This document shows positions 51,491 through 60,652 of a stretch of DNA of 64,000 nucleotides, piece by piece. The notes beneath the pieces are model-generated. The model ran no database searches. It saw only the letters and a program-made list of their open reading frames with translations, and was not told the origin of the DNA. The stretch is from G963667975 sp963677395 (GTDB taxonomy: Bacteria > Bacteroidota > Bacteroidia > Bacteroidales > G963667975), in assembly GCA_963677395.2 (NCBI GenBank), contig OY781965.2, forward strand, positions 124,001 through 188,000, given 5' to 3'. Position 1 is the stretch's first letter, and each line of letters begins with the position of its first letter. The translations under genes were made by a program, and so were the position numbers.

Positions 51491-52568
51491 AATTACCCTC
51501 TTTATTATTGGCCTTATTTATGCAATAATTGGATTTGGACTAACCTCGGCCTGGCTGGCTGTTAAACTGAAACTTACTAACGACCCCGGAACTGTTGATG
51601 TAAATGACCGCTATTTCCAGGAAATGGCAAACAAAGATCTTTACAAAAATACAGGGAACGATACTTTGCAGCAAGCAACTCAACTTGCATTAGCCTATTA
51701 TAAAACCGCTGTTTTGAGTCAGTTTTATCCTAAAAATGCACAAATGATTATTGATGTTCTGAAAGAAACCGGAGATCCGGTATTGGCAGAACACATGCTG
51801 GATGCGGCCGGGGTTTATCTGAAAGACAGTGCTTATTATATGAATCCTGTTTCGAAAGCCATGCAACTGGCTGCTGAAATTAAACCTAAACCTGTTTCTC
51901 ACAACCTATATCGTTGGATGAATTTGGAAGAATGGCCGGTATTGAAAGAAGCTTTAAGTAAAGATAAACGGGTAATCGATTCGGTGTCAGCGCTTACTGA
52001 TGTTAGCTCGCGTTTAATTTCTTCAGTATTGATTGCAGAACAGATTCGTTTGTTCGACTCACGTCGCGAAGCTTTCAAAAAATGGATACAACCCCTGAAA
52101 ATTCTTTCCAATGAAACCACATTCTCCTGGGGAGTTACCGGCGTTAAAGAGTTTACAGCTCAACGGATTGAACAAAATCTGAAAGATAAAAACAGCGATT
52201 TTTACATTGGTGAAAAATACGAAAAACTGCTTGAATTTTCAACAACCGATATTTCCGGTGAACGTTTTCAGCGTATAGCCAATCCGAGAAACCATTTCTA
52301 TGCATATCTCTATGCCGCATTGTGTATCAGGCAAATAGAGGAACAGTGGAAAAAGGCGGGTTTCGATATTTCCAAACGTCCGGAAATCATGGCAACTCTT
52401 TACAATGTTGGATATGACTTTTCAAAACCTAAGGCGGATCCGCAGGTTGGTGGTTCCAACATTAATGTTGGTGGTGTGAATTATACTTTCGGTAAATTAG
52501 CTTACGAATATTACTTTTCCGGAGAGCTTTCTGAAATTTTCCCATTTCCGGCAAAAGGGAAGTACTAA
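51456..52568 (+). CDS. Hypothetical membrane-anchored protein
   Basis: Encodes about 370 residues. The start is either ATG 51456 or ATG 51462, both inside the last codons of recJ; an upstream TTG at 51450 is also possible. A membrane anchor follows directly (FLKKKGIRITLFIIGLIYAI, about residues 5-28), with the rest outside the cytosol. The body is helical, with no recognised motif; the end has GGSNINVGGVNYTFGKLAYE. Overlap with recJ suggests co-transcription but not function. The 303 bases after it (52569-52871) hold nothing that I recognise. Confidence 0.6.
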   Translation: MKMNFLKKKGIRITLFIIGLIYAIIGFGLTSAWLAVKLKLTNDPGTVDVNDRYFQEMANKDLYKNTGNDTLQQATQLALAYYKTAVLSQFYPKNAQMIIDVLKETGDPVLAEHMLDAAGVYLKDSAYYMNPVSKAMQLAAEIKPKPVSHNLYRWMNLEEWPVLKEALSKDKRVIDSVSALTDVSSRLISSVLIAEQIRLFDSRREAFKKWIQPLKILSNETTFSWGVTGVKEFTAQRIEQNLKDKNSDFYIGEKYEKLLEFSTTDISGERFQRIANPRNHFYAYLYAALCIRQIEEQWKKAGFDISKRPEIMATLYNVGYDFSKPKADPQVGGSNINVGGVNYTFGKLAYEYYFSGELSEIFPFPAKGKY

Positions 52569-52871
52569 GGACGAAATCTTTTTTCCTGTTTTCAGCGTAA
52601 TAACACTTAGAAAGTTTATTGTTGAAAAAATCTGGCGGTACTAAGATGATTTAGACGACGTTCTTTTTGCATGACCCAAGAGAGTCCAAAGTCTAGATTT
52701 TGTTTGCTTTGTACGAAAAATTTGAAGCTTTTAACGCCTGTTTCACTTCCTTTTTTGGCTTACAAAAACAAGGTCGAATGATAAATTGTACAGCAAAAGC
52801 ACAATTGTTAAATAGTTGATAATAAGCATAATAAGTAAGTGTTGTGTAAAATGTAAAAACAGAAAAAGCGT

Positions 52872-53627
52872 TTACTTTTTTTCAATTCTTTTCTTTACGG
52901 TTTCCCATGTGTGAGTAATTAAAAAACTCTCTTCCATATAGCCAATCATTTTTTCGAATTTAACCATAGGAACAGCAAATGATAAGGTGTTTGCCGGCAC
53001 GCAGGGGCGTGCTGATGGATCAAACATTCCAATTACAGCTCTGGGGCGTTCTTTATCTTTTTCGAAATAGGGATAGTGGATGATGCTTCCGCATCCTGCA
53101 CCAAAGGGCGCAAAGGTTGAATTCGGTTCGGTTTGATCGAAATTAGCCAGGGTAAACAGTCCCGACAAAACATCGGGTGTTGCAAAAAAGATTACAACTG
53201 CAGGTTCGTCCGATTTCTCAAGCTTATCCCAGCGTTTGAAAACGATGTAGCTGTCTTTGGCTTCTGTAATTGTATGCTGATGTTTTAAAAATTTCTGCAC
53301 CATTTCAGGAGTGCGTATATAACGTTCTCCTTCCAGTTGTCCTGGAATTCCGCACGACAGAAAATATTCAAAGTCAGGACGAATCGTATCTGCAAAACCT
53401 AAATAACGCTTTGCACCGCCACATGCAATGGCTTCAGCATCATAGGCAAGCGATTCTCCGTTTCGGACTTTTGCCAGCTCGCAAATCAGACAACTCCTGC
53501 CTTTAGGGCGATTTGCCAGTGTTGCATTTCCGGCTTCTTTGCTGTAATAAAACACAATTGGCAATCCGGTACTTCCAAAGTACTTTTGCCAGAGGTCAAG
53601 AAAGGTTTGCTTTAGAATTTGATCCAT
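52872..53627 (-). CDS. DUF169 family protein
   Basis: Encodes 251 residues. The family is recognised by its Cys-containing N-terminal part (PKGRSCLICELAKVRNGESL) and the Gly-rich later part (FAPFGAGCGSIIHYPYFEKD), with further Cys at AIACGGAKRYLG and LSCGIPGQLE. Function is unknown in this family; a metal or heme cofactor has been considered because of conserved cysteines, and that is an inference. The gene stands alone between two operons. It is likely cytosolic. Confidence 0.65.
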   Translation of the reverse strand: MDQILKQTFLDLWQKYFGSTGLPIVFYYSKEAGNATLANRPKGRSCLICELAKVRNGESLAYDAEAIACGGAKRYLGFADTIRPDFEYFLSCGIPGQLEGERYIRTPEMVQKFLKHQHTITEAKDSYIVFKRWDKLEKSDEPAVVIFFATPDVLSGLFTLANFDQTEPNSTFAPFGAGCGSIIHYPYFEKDKERPRAVIGMFDPSARPCVPANTLSFAVPMVKFEKMIGYMEESFLITHTWETVKKRIEKK

Positions 53628-53718
53628 GATTGCTTTATTTTATGTGGAGGATGACCGTCATATTGCAAAACGGTATAATTCTCTTACAAATATATACCAA
53701 ATACTTTTCCATAAATGC

Positions 53719-53755
53719 TAAAGCCCTGAACTGGGAATACCAAATCAGGGCTTTA
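53719..53755 (-). terminator. Terminator hairpin after aspS
   Basis: TAAAGCCCTGA (53719-53729) pairs perfectly with TCAGGGCTTTA (53745-53755). It lies 21 bases past the aspS stop. On the minus strand it is followed by GCATTTATGG, so the T-run is weak, but position and stem strength support termination. Confidence 0.6.
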
Positions 53756-53776
53756 GATAGAACTATGATAAATTGA

Positions 53777-55531
53777 TTACTTTACAATCGAAGTAAGTTT
53801 CAGATGGAGTTCATCAAGTTGTGCCTGATTAATGGATGAAGGTGAATCGCTCATAATGTCGCGGCCGGCATTGTTTTTTGGGAAGGCAATAAAGTCGCGG
53901 ATGCTGTCAACTCCGGCAAAGATGGCACAGAAGCGGTCGAAGCCAAAGGCTAACCCTCCGTGTGGAGGTGCACCGTATTCAAAAGCATCCATCAGAAAGC
54001 CGAATTGTTTTTGTGCTTCTTCGTCACTGAAGCCTAAGAGGGTGAACATCTGTTTTTGCAACTCACGGTTATGAATACGGATGGAGCCGCCGCCAATTTC
54101 CACACCATTTATCACCATATCGTAGGCATTAGCGCGTACCGCTCCAGGATTGCTTTCAATCAATGGAATGTCTTCTGGTTTGGGTGAAGTAAACGGGTGG
54201 TGCATTGCATAGTAGCGTTGAGTTTCTTCATCCCATTCCAACAATGGAAAGTCAACTACCCACAGTGGAGCATACACTTCCGGATTACGCAATCCCATGC
54301 GGGAACCCATTTCGAGGCGTAGTTCACACAAAGCTTTACGGGTTTTGTGTGCATTTCCGGCAAGAACCAGAATTAAATCGCCAGGTTTTGCATTGAAAGC
54401 ATCAGCCCATGTTTTCAAATCTTCAGGAGTGTAAAATTTATCTACGGAGGATTTTAAGGTTCCATCAGCATTGTATCTTAAGTAAACCAAACCGCTGGCA
54501 CCTACTTGCGGACGTTTCACAAAATCGGTAAGTTCATCCAGTTGCTTACGGGTGTATTCAGCACAACCTTCGGCACAAATACCTACAACCAGTTCTGCAT
54601 CATCAAACACCTTGAAATCTTTTCCACTTACCACATCATTCAGTTCTACAAACTTCATATTGAAGCGGATATCAGGCTTGTCGCTACCATAATATTTCAT
54701 GGCATCGGCAAAAGGCATACGCGGAAAAGCACCCATTTCCATCCCTTTCACTTTCAGAAAGAGATGACGGGCTAATCCTTCAAACGTTCCCAAAATGTCT
54801 TCCTGTGTTACAAACGACATTTCGCAGTCGATCTGGGTAAATTCAGGCTGACGGTCGGCACGAAGGTCTTCATCGCGGAAGCAACGAACAATCTGGAAAT
54901 AACGGTCGTATCCCGAAACCATCAGTAACTGTTTATATTGTTGTGGTGATTGCGGGAGAGCATAAAATTCGTTCGGACTCATACGTGAAGGCACCACGAA
55001 ATCACGGGCTCCTTCGGGAGTTGATTTTATCAGATAAGGAGTTTCAATTTCGATAAAACGAAGATCGTTCAGATAATTACGGGTAAGAATCGCCATGTTA
55101 TGACGCAATTCCAGATTGCGGCGCAATGGATTGCGGCGCAAATCGAGGTAACGATATTTCATGCGGATTTCGTCACCGCCATCTGTATTGTCTTCGATAG
55201 TAAATGGTGGAAGTTTTGAAGAGTTAAGAATATTGATTTCGTTTACCAGAATTTCGATATCGCCGGTAGGCATTTTGGGATTTTTACTGCTACGTTCAGC
55301 CACAATTCCGGTAACTGAAATAACAAACTCGCGACCCAGTTGACGAGCTTTTTGGCACAGATCTGCATCGGTATCCATATTGAAAACCAACTGAGTTAAA
55401 CCATAACGGTCGCGAAGATCTACGAAAGTCATTCCGCCAAGGTCGCGTGTGCGTTGAACCCAACCGCTTAACGTAACGGTTTGGTTGATCTGTTCGAGTC
55501 GTAACTCGCCGCAAGTGTGTGTACGTAGCAT
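53777..55531 (-). CDS. aspS: Aspartate--tRNA ligase
   Basis: Encodes 584 residues, the bacterial type. It charges tRNA-Asp (and may misacylate tRNA-Asn if non-discriminating). The N-terminal OB-fold anticodon domain begins TCGELRLEQINQTVTLSGWV. Class II motifs: motif 2 near YFQIVRCFRDEDLRADRQPE and motif 3 in YGAPPHGGLAFGFDRFCAIF. The bacterial insertion GAD domain lies between (about residues 280-420). A promoter box lies 27 bases upstream (55558-55565) and a terminator hairpin follows. Confidence 0.95.
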   Translation of the reverse strand: MLRTHTCGELRLEQINQTVTLSGWVQRTRDLGGMTFVDLRDRYGLTQLVFNMDTDADLCQKARQLGREFVISVTGIVAERSSKNPKMPTGDIEILVNEINILNSSKLPPFTIEDNTDGGDEIRMKYRYLDLRRNPLRRNLELRHNMAILTRNYLNDLRFIEIETPYLIKSTPEGARDFVVPSRMSPNEFYALPQSPQQYKQLLMVSGYDRYFQIVRCFRDEDLRADRQPEFTQIDCEMSFVTQEDILGTFEGLARHLFLKVKGMEMGAFPRMPFADAMKYYGSDKPDIRFNMKFVELNDVVSGKDFKVFDDAELVVGICAEGCAEYTRKQLDELTDFVKRPQVGASGLVYLRYNADGTLKSSVDKFYTPEDLKTWADAFNAKPGDLILVLAGNAHKTRKALCELRLEMGSRMGLRNPEVYAPLWVVDFPLLEWDEETQRYYAMHHPFTSPKPEDIPLIESNPGAVRANAYDMVINGVEIGGGSIRIHNRELQKQMFTLLGFSDEEAQKQFGFLMDAFEYGAPPHGGLAFGFDRFCAIFAGVDSIRDFIAFPKNNAGRDIMSDSPSSINQAQLDELHLKLTSIVK

Positions 55532-55557
55532 ACAATCTGTTGATTTAATTTAAGGTG

Positions 55558-55565
55558 CAAAATTA
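55558..55565 (-). promoter_or_regulatory. aspS promoter -7 box
   Basis: TAATTTTG on the minus strand fits the Bacteroidota TAnnTTTG consensus, 27 bases before the aspS start. Confidence 0.5.
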
Positions 55566-55681
55566 CGAAAAATGAAAGAATTCAAGGAGAGGTTTCTTTC
55601 AATCCCTTGCAAGAAGTAAGAAATTAGCGTTGTGTTACCGGAATAGATTTAGCGAAACGTGAAAAGAAGCCAGAAGTGATA

Positions 55682-55760
55682 CCCCAAAAGTGGTCGAAGA
55701 CCCTTTTGGGGGTAAAGAAAAGAAACACCCCTCAAAAAGTGGTCGAAGACCCTTTGGGTG
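55682..55760. repeat. Two REP-like hairpin repeats
   Basis: The 20-base string AAAAGTGGTCGAAGACCCTT occurs at 55686-55705 and 55735-55754. The first copy is framed by CCCCAAAAG and CTTTTGGGG (55682-55690, 55703-55711), a perfect stem; the second frame is imperfect. They lie between divergent aspS and folB and may be mobile REP-like units. Confidence 0.6.
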
Positions 55761-55805
55761 ATGGAACGTAAAAAGACCCTTCAACCCCCTCAATCCCGAA
55801 ATGTT

Positions 55806-55813
55806 TACCTTTG
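55806..55813 (+). promoter_or_regulatory. folB promoter -7 box
   Basis: TACCTTTG matches TAnnTTTG and lies 17 bases before the folB start at 55831, so the transcript leader would be very short. Confidence 0.5.
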
Positions 55814-55830
55814 CATCAAAATTGAAAAAC

Positions 55831-56181
55831 ATGAGCCTGATACATATAGATGGAATGGAATTTTTTGCCTTTCATGGTTGTTTTGCAGAGGAACAGCTAA
55901 TCGGAAACAAATTTCGTGTTGACATAAAACTAAAAGCAGATACGCAACTTGCTCAACAAACGGATGATCTTTCTAAAACTATAAATTATCAACGGGTATA
56001 TCATGTTGTGAAACGTGAAATGGCAATAAAGTCGAAATTGCTGGAACATGTGGGAAATCGCATTATCACAGCGATTTATCAGGAGTTTCCACAGGTGGAA
56101 CATGTAGAATTAAAAATATCAAAACTCAATCCACCTTTAGGTGGAAAGATGGACGCAGTGGCCGTTACATTAGAACGGTGA
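55831..56181 (+). CDS. folB: Dihydroneopterin aldolase
   Basis: Encodes 116 residues from the ATG at 55831; the longer frame from 55801 would include the promoter box. The enzyme cleaves dihydroneopterin in folate synthesis. Visible motifs are MEFFAFHGCFAEEQLIGNKF (catalytic region with the substrate Glu), NYQRVYHVVKREM, LLEHVGNRIITAI, and VELKISKLNPPLGGKMDAVA with the conserved Lys. Length is typical. It stands alone, convergent with the next gene. Confidence 0.9.
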   Translation: MSLIHIDGMEFFAFHGCFAEEQLIGNKFRVDIKLKADTQLAQQTDDLSKTINYQRVYHVVKREMAIKSKLLEHVGNRIITAIYQEFPQVEHVELKISKLNPPLGGKMDAVAVTLER

Positions 56182-56185
56182 TTCT

Positions 56186-56875
56186 TTATTCGATAAACAA
56201 TAATCCTCCTGCGTCAAACAATGGAGCATCCGATAATTCGAAAAGTTTACAGTTACTAAGTGCTATAAATTGCTCGATTTCTGAATTTTGTGGATGATGC
56301 TTTAGTGAGCCCGTTATCACCAATGTATCATTGATTAACCCACATACTCCACCTATAAAACCATGATTCAAACCTGGTAAAACAATGCCTTCTGCATTTA
56401 CAAACAGGGCTTCCAAATTTCTAGCTGTAAGTTTTTTCAATATTCCGGCATCTGAAGTGAGAAACCGATTGCCGGGTAATGCCATGGTAGTACAACGTGC
56501 ATACCCTTGCTTTACGTCAATTGCTATTTTATCGTGAAAAGCGTTTTTTATGACACTATCTGTTAGAATTTGTCTGTGGATCAGATAGTTTTCGCTTGTT
56601 ACGCAATTATATGCAGATGTTTCGGGATAATGGTTGCCTGTTTTCTTTAATCCTGCAACAAGCTCAATCTTTTTTGTTTGTAGTTGAAGGATAATATCTG
56701 AAGGACAATTAGGTGCGTAAATCAGTCCGGAATCTGTTTTGCATAAGAATAAATCGGGATGACCGCTTACGGCATCGTAAACCAAACCTCTGGCAGAGAA
56801 CAACAACACTTCACACATCTTTTCGAGTGTACGAATTGTTTCTTTAGGTAAACGATAGTCGGCAATGCAAATCAT
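56186..56875 (-). CDS. DUF6873-like hypothetical protein
   Basis: Encodes 229 residues. The segment EGIVLPGLNHGFIGGVCGLI with the following LVITGSLKHHP, and the end DAPLFDAGGLLFIE, resemble the DUF6873 group, as far as memory allows; the conserved His and Asp suggest an enzyme. DVKQGYARCTTMALPGN holds a Cys. The substrate is unknown. It lies 24 bases downstream of the radical SAM gene on the same strand, so the two may be one operon. Confidence 0.5.
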   Translation of the reverse strand: MICIADYRLPKETIRTLEKMCEVLLFSARGLVYDAVSGHPDLFLCKTDSGLIYAPNCPSDIILQLQTKKIELVAGLKKTGNHYPETSAYNCVTSENYLIHRQILTDSVIKNAFHDKIAIDVKQGYARCTTMALPGNRFLTSDAGILKKLTARNLEALFVNAEGIVLPGLNHGFIGGVCGLINDTLVITGSLKHHPQNSEIEQFIALSNCKLFELSDAPLFDAGGLLFIE

Positions 56876-56899
56876 CCGTAAAAAATCAGAGTAACATAA

Positions 56900-57904
56900 T
56901 TAAATAAATGTATAACGGAATTTCCGTCCTTCCATGTCTGTATTTCCTTTGAGACGGACGTTTTTAAATCGTTCTGTTAATATTTTACGGTTGCAACCTC
57001 CATATCCGGCTGCATTTCCAAGCTGGACAGGAGCAATTTCCAGTATGATTCCTCTAACAGAACCAGGGTTCTGTATCTTCTGAAACTCCTTTTTCCAGAT
57101 TTCGGTTTCGACAAGCTGGCGAAACGAAGGATGAAAAGGTCCGGCAACAATTGACTGACATTCGGTTAGTTCTTCGGAAGGATGAAGTCCCAAGCGGATC
57201 ACTCTGACATTGTTTTGCTCGAAAAAGCAAAGCAGTTCTGCCGACCAGTCTATTGCTTGCTCCAAGCTTAACGGAGAATAGTGATGGTTTCGGAAAAGAG
57301 TCTCCAGTTGGGTTTCTTTGATTACCAGCGTAGGATAAATACGGGTTTCGGTTGCTCCCAGGCGGGCAATTTCATGGGCGGTTTGCATCGATTTTTCGAA
57401 AGTGTCAGAGGGTAATCCAATCATCATTTGCAACCCAAGCTTAAAGCCAAACTGATGAATCAATGCAGAAGCTTTTTCCACAATCGGGAAATCATATCCC
57501 CGTTCCGAAATTTGAAGAACATCTTTGTCAGTGGATTGTACTCCAAGTTCAATCGTTGTTATGGGATAATTCTTCAAAAATTGAAGCTTCTCTTTCGAAA
57601 TATAATCAGGCCGGGTTGACATTCGGATACCCTGAATGTGCCCATTATTAACATAGTTTTTTGCAAGATCCAAATATGATTTTTGAAGAGAGATTTCCAG
57701 TCCGGTGAAATTTCCACCAAAAAAACCAACTTCAATTTCAGCGTTCTTCTTCGGGATGGTTTTCAGGTATTTTTCAATAATATCACGGGCTGTATTGATA
57801 TCGGGAATGTTTTTTAATCCTGTGATTTTAAACTGATTGCAGTAAATGCATCGATTTGGGCAAGCAAGTTCTGGAACAAAAACCGGTATCGTGAAATGTT
57901 TCAT
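56900..57904 (-). CDS. Elp3-like radical SAM protein
   Basis: Encodes 334 residues from the ATG at 57904, preferred over 57946 because the family begins near MKHFTIPVFVPELACPNRCI. The radical SAM cluster motif is CPNRCIYCNQ (CxxxCxxC). The SAM-binding GFFGGNFTGL and RMSTRPDYI segments follow, with IELGVQSTDKDVL, as in the Elp3/COG1243 group. The usual C-terminal acetyltransferase part is missing, so it is a short relative. Its substrate is unknown. Confidence 0.7.
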   Translation of the reverse strand: MKHFTIPVFVPELACPNRCIYCNQFKITGLKNIPDINTARDIIEKYLKTIPKKNAEIEVGFFGGNFTGLEISLQKSYLDLAKNYVNNGHIQGIRMSTRPDYISKEKLQFLKNYPITTIELGVQSTDKDVLQISERGYDFPIVEKASALIHQFGFKLGLQMMIGLPSDTFEKSMQTAHEIARLGATETRIYPTLVIKETQLETLFRNHHYSPLSLEQAIDWSAELLCFFEQNNVRVIRLGLHPSEELTECQSIVAGPFHPSFRQLVETEIWKKEFQKIQNPGSVRGIILEIAPVQLGNAAGYGGCNRKILTERFKNVRLKGNTDMEGRKFRYTFI

Positions 57905-58046
57905 CATCACCAACAAAAGTAATTTACGGTTTTGAATCACCAACAACAGGGTGAACTAAATTTGTTAATGATTGTTTAAAAGAATTGAATCTCCTTTTTT
58001 ATAAAATGAAGGTTCAATTATAAAACGGAATGTTTACTTAATTAAA

Positions 58047-58835
58047 ATGCTTATGTTGAGGAAATTAATTTATGTTGCTTTGATTTCAGTATTTGGAATT
58101 ATTGTGATGCAAAGCTTTAGTGGCATGGGAAAATATCCCTCGGGAGCAACAGCAGGTCAAACTGGTTCGCCTGGAGATGGTTCAAACTGTTCAAGCTGTC
58201 ATGGCGGGACTGTTACTCCCAATACAACCGGAATCATTACTCATAATATTCCAGTTACAGGATATGTTCCCGGAAGTACTTACACCATCACTGTAACTGT
58301 GAATGGTTCAGGTAAAAAAGGGTTTGAATTGTCTCCTCAAAATGCAACTGGGACACAAAAAGGCACTTTAATGGCTGGCTCAAATACCAATGTTTTGGCA
58401 AGTGGTAAGTATATAACTCACCAAAATCAAGTAACTACAGCTTCAGCAGTTTGGTCATTTCAATGGGTTGCTCCGGTAGCAGGTAGCGGAAATGTAACTT
58501 TCTATGCCGCATACATTATTAATAAACCAAGCATTTTCCTGACAAACGTAACCGTTTCTGAATCAACAGCAGGTGTTCAAAATCAGGAAATGACACTGTT
58601 CTCTGTTTATCCGAATCCTGTTTCAGATAAGTTGAATATTAAATTTTCCAAAGATGTTCAGAATGCTCAAATCTCACTTTATGATTTGTCGGGCAAACAA
58701 CTGATGGTTGAAAAAGGAATCGGTGGAAATGAATTTTCAACAGACATTACTGCCTTACAAATGAAAAAAGGTGTTTATGTATTGGTATTGAATGATGGTG
58801 AAAATCAATTAATTCAAAAAATTATAAAGGAATGA
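58047..58835 (+). CDS. Secreted heme-motif protein with T9SS sorting domain
   Basis: Encodes 262 residues. A signal peptide (LRKLIYVALISVFGIIVMQS) is followed by TGSPGDGSNCSSCHGGTVTP with a CxxCH heme site, then a beta-sandwich (choice-of-anchor V-like). The C-terminal 75 residues (FSVYPNPVSDKLNIKFSKD to the end) are a type A sorting domain for export by the type IX system. So it is a surface or secreted protein with one heme. It is the first gene of a six-gene run; the next overlaps it by 4 bases. Confidence 0.75.
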   Translation: MLMLRKLIYVALISVFGIIVMQSFSGMGKYPSGATAGQTGSPGDGSNCSSCHGGTVTPNTTGIITHNIPVTGYVPGSTYTITVTVNGSGKKGFELSPQNATGTQKGTLMAGSNTNVLASGKYITHQNQVTTASAVWSFQWVAPVAGSGNVTFYAAYIINKPSIFLTNVTVSESTAGVQNQEMTLFSVYPNPVSDKLNIKFSKDVQNAQISLYDLSGKQLMVEKGIGGNEFSTDITALQMKKGVYVLVLNDGENQLIQKIIKE

Positions 58836-59206
58836 TTCTCAAAAGAATATTAGGAATAACAGCAATACTTGCAATGGCATTACTCTATTTTTCCTGTAAG
58901 CATGAAACGGTAATCCCAGAACAAAAAGTGTGTTTTACAGCTGATGTACAGCCAATTATAAATGCAAACTGTGCAAATACAGGCTGTCATGATGCAATAA
59001 CCCATGAAGAAGGGATTGATTTAAGTTCCTATAATGGGATAATGAAAGAAGTAAGTGCAGGAAAGCCTTATGATAGTGAATTATACGACATTATCCGTAG
59101 TGGTGAAATGCCTCCTTCACCACGTACTGCACTGAATTCAGACCAAATGAAACTGATTTACGTCTGGATTCTGCAGGGTGCCAAAAATGAGGCTTGTGCT
59201 AAATAA
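58832..59206 (+). CDS. Lipoprotein c-type cytochrome with CX4CH motif
   Basis: Encodes 124 residues. A lipobox-type signal peptide ends at LLYFSC, so the protein is membrane-anchored. The heme site reads CANTGCHD, that is C-x4-C-H rather than the usual CxxCH. A Met for the other axial position may be in SGEMPPSPR. Domains of this sort are common in Bacteroidota cytochrome c lipoproteins. Start overlaps the previous stop (ATGA). Confidence 0.7.
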   Translation: MILKRILGITAILAMALLYFSCKHETVIPEQKVCFTADVQPIINANCANTGCHDAITHEEGIDLSSYNGIMKEVSAGKPYDSELYDIIRSGEMPPSPRTALNSDQMKLIYVWILQGAKNEACAK

Positions 59207-59225
59207 TAAACCAAGGACACATGTT

Positions 59226-59621
59226 ATGAATAGAGAAAGATTAAAACACACAGGGTTAATATTGTTTCTTTTATTAATAGTTATGGCAGTTTCTCAGGCC
59301 TGTTATACAGATAATGAAGAAGAACTTTATGTAAATCTTGGAAATAGCAATTGCGATACAAGCAATGTAACGTATGCACAAACCCTTGCACCCATGATGG
59401 CTAATTATTGTAATGGCTGTCATAATGGGAGTTCGGCAGGGGGAGGCTGGAGAACAGATAATTATGCATCCTTGAAAACCTTGGCAAATAATGGGAAGCT
59501 GAATGGCGTCGTAAATTGGTTGAGTGGATATTCTCCTATGCCTAAAAATGGGAGTAAACTCAATGATTGTAATTTAAAGAAAATCAAGAAATGGCTCAGT
59601 ACCGGAGCTCCTAATAATTAA
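59226..59621 (+). CDS. Lipoprotein c-type cytochrome with CxxCH motif
   Basis: Encodes 131 residues from the ATG at 59226; a longer frame from 59178 would overlap the previous gene. The signal peptide ends at AVSQAC (lipobox). The heme site is YCNGCHNGSSAGGG and a possible Met ligand is in YSPMPKNG. The size and fold match the preceding gene, so the two probably act as an electron-transfer pair. Confidence 0.7.
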   Translation: MNRERLKHTGLILFLLLIVMAVSQACYTDNEEELYVNLGNSNCDTSNVTYAQTLAPMMANYCNGCHNGSSAGGGWRTDNYASLKTLANNGKLNGVVNWLSGYSPMPKNGSKLNDCNLKKIKKWLSTGAPNN

Positions 59622-59637
59622 TTCAAAATCAGGAATC

Positions 59638-60075
59638 ATGAAAAAATGGCTGAAAGTATTATTGGTACTGGCTGTAATTGGCATAATTGCAGCTTTGTAC
59701 ATTTATTTCTTTGTGTATAATAAGCCTCATCGTGACATTGAGAAAGCAAAACCTGACTTTACGATGCAGGCAGAAATGCTCTACAATGAGTTTACTTCTC
59801 AAAAAGATAGTGCAAATACAAAATATCTCGATAAAGTGCTGGAAATTAATGGAAATCTGAAGTCTGTTGAAAAAACCGATACTTTGTCAATTATTGTATT
59901 CTCTTTCAACGAAGGAATGTTTGGTGATGAAGGAATACGGTGCACATTACTTCCCAAATACAGGGAAATGGCAAGTGATTTAAAGCCAAATGACATGGTG
60001 ACAATCAAAGGTCTTTGTCAGGGCTATAATGATACGGATGTTATTTTGGAAAAATGCTCAATTACAAATCCTTAA
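59638..60075 (+). CDS. OB-fold (tRNA_anti-like) membrane-anchored protein
   Basis: Encodes 145 residues. An N-terminal anchor (WLKVLLVLAVIGIIAALYIY) is followed by an OB-fold of the tRNA_anti-like type (YLDKVLEINGNLKSVEKTDT, then MVTIKGLCQGYNDTDVILEK). Such proteins recur in Bacteroidota clusters with cytochromes and YceI, but the role is not known to me. It follows the cytochrome gene by 16 bases. Confidence 0.6.
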   Translation: MKKWLKVLLVLAVIGIIAALYIYFFVYNKPHRDIEKAKPDFTMQAEMLYNEFTSQKDSANTKYLDKVLEINGNLKSVEKTDTLSIIVFSFNEGMFGDEGIRCTLLPKYREMASDLKPNDMVTIKGLCQGYNDTDVILEKCSITNP

Positions 60076-60087
60076 TCTATACAAACC

Positions 60088-60639
60088 ATGAAAACATTAT
60101 CAATCTTTGTGATGATGCTGATGTTTACAGCATTTAGTTTTGGTCAGAAGTATATGACGAAAAACGGAAAAATATCTTTCTTTTCGGATGCTCCGATGGA
60201 AAAAATAGAAGCAAATAATAATCAGGTAAATTGTGCATTGGATATTAAAACCGGAGACTTCGTTTTCAAGGTTTTGATGAAATCATTTGAGTTTGAAAAA
60301 GCTTTGATGCAGGAACACTTTAATGAAAACTATGCGGAATCTGATAAGTTTCCCAATGCCAGCTTCAAGGGCAAAATCGTGAATATTACTACAATTGACT
60401 TAACCAAGCCCGGCAAATATCAGGTAACTGTTGAGGGCGATTTAACCATACACGGCGTGACTAAAAAAGTCACCGAAAAAGGAACGTTTGAAGTAGCCAA
60501 TGGGAAAATCAGAGGAGTATCAACCTTCAAAGTAAAACTCTCTGATTATGGTATAAAAATTCCGAAAACAGTAGTAAATAATATTGCTGAAGAGGTTGAA
60601 ATTAAAGTAGATGTATTGATGGATCCATTCAAAAAGTAA
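60088..60639 (+). CDS. YceI family protein
   Basis: Encodes 183 residues. The signal peptide (KTLSIFVMMLMFTAFSFGQ) sends it to the periplasm. The YceI lipocalin-like barrel is visible in NGKISFFSDAPMEKIEANNN, FENEN-type FNENYAESDKFPNASFKGKI, and GDLTIHGVTKKVTEKGTF. The family binds polyisoprenoids, in known members. It follows the OB-fold gene by 12 bases. Confidence 0.8.
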   Translation: MKTLSIFVMMLMFTAFSFGQKYMTKNGKISFFSDAPMEKIEANNNQVNCALDIKTGDFVFKVLMKSFEFEKALMQEHFNENYAESDKFPNASFKGKIVNITTIDLTKPGKYQVTVEGDLTIHGVTKKVTEKGTFEVANGKIRGVSTFKVKLSDYGIKIPKTVVNNIAEEVEIKVDVLMDPFKK

Positions 60640-60652
60640 TTCTGGAGAAGAT

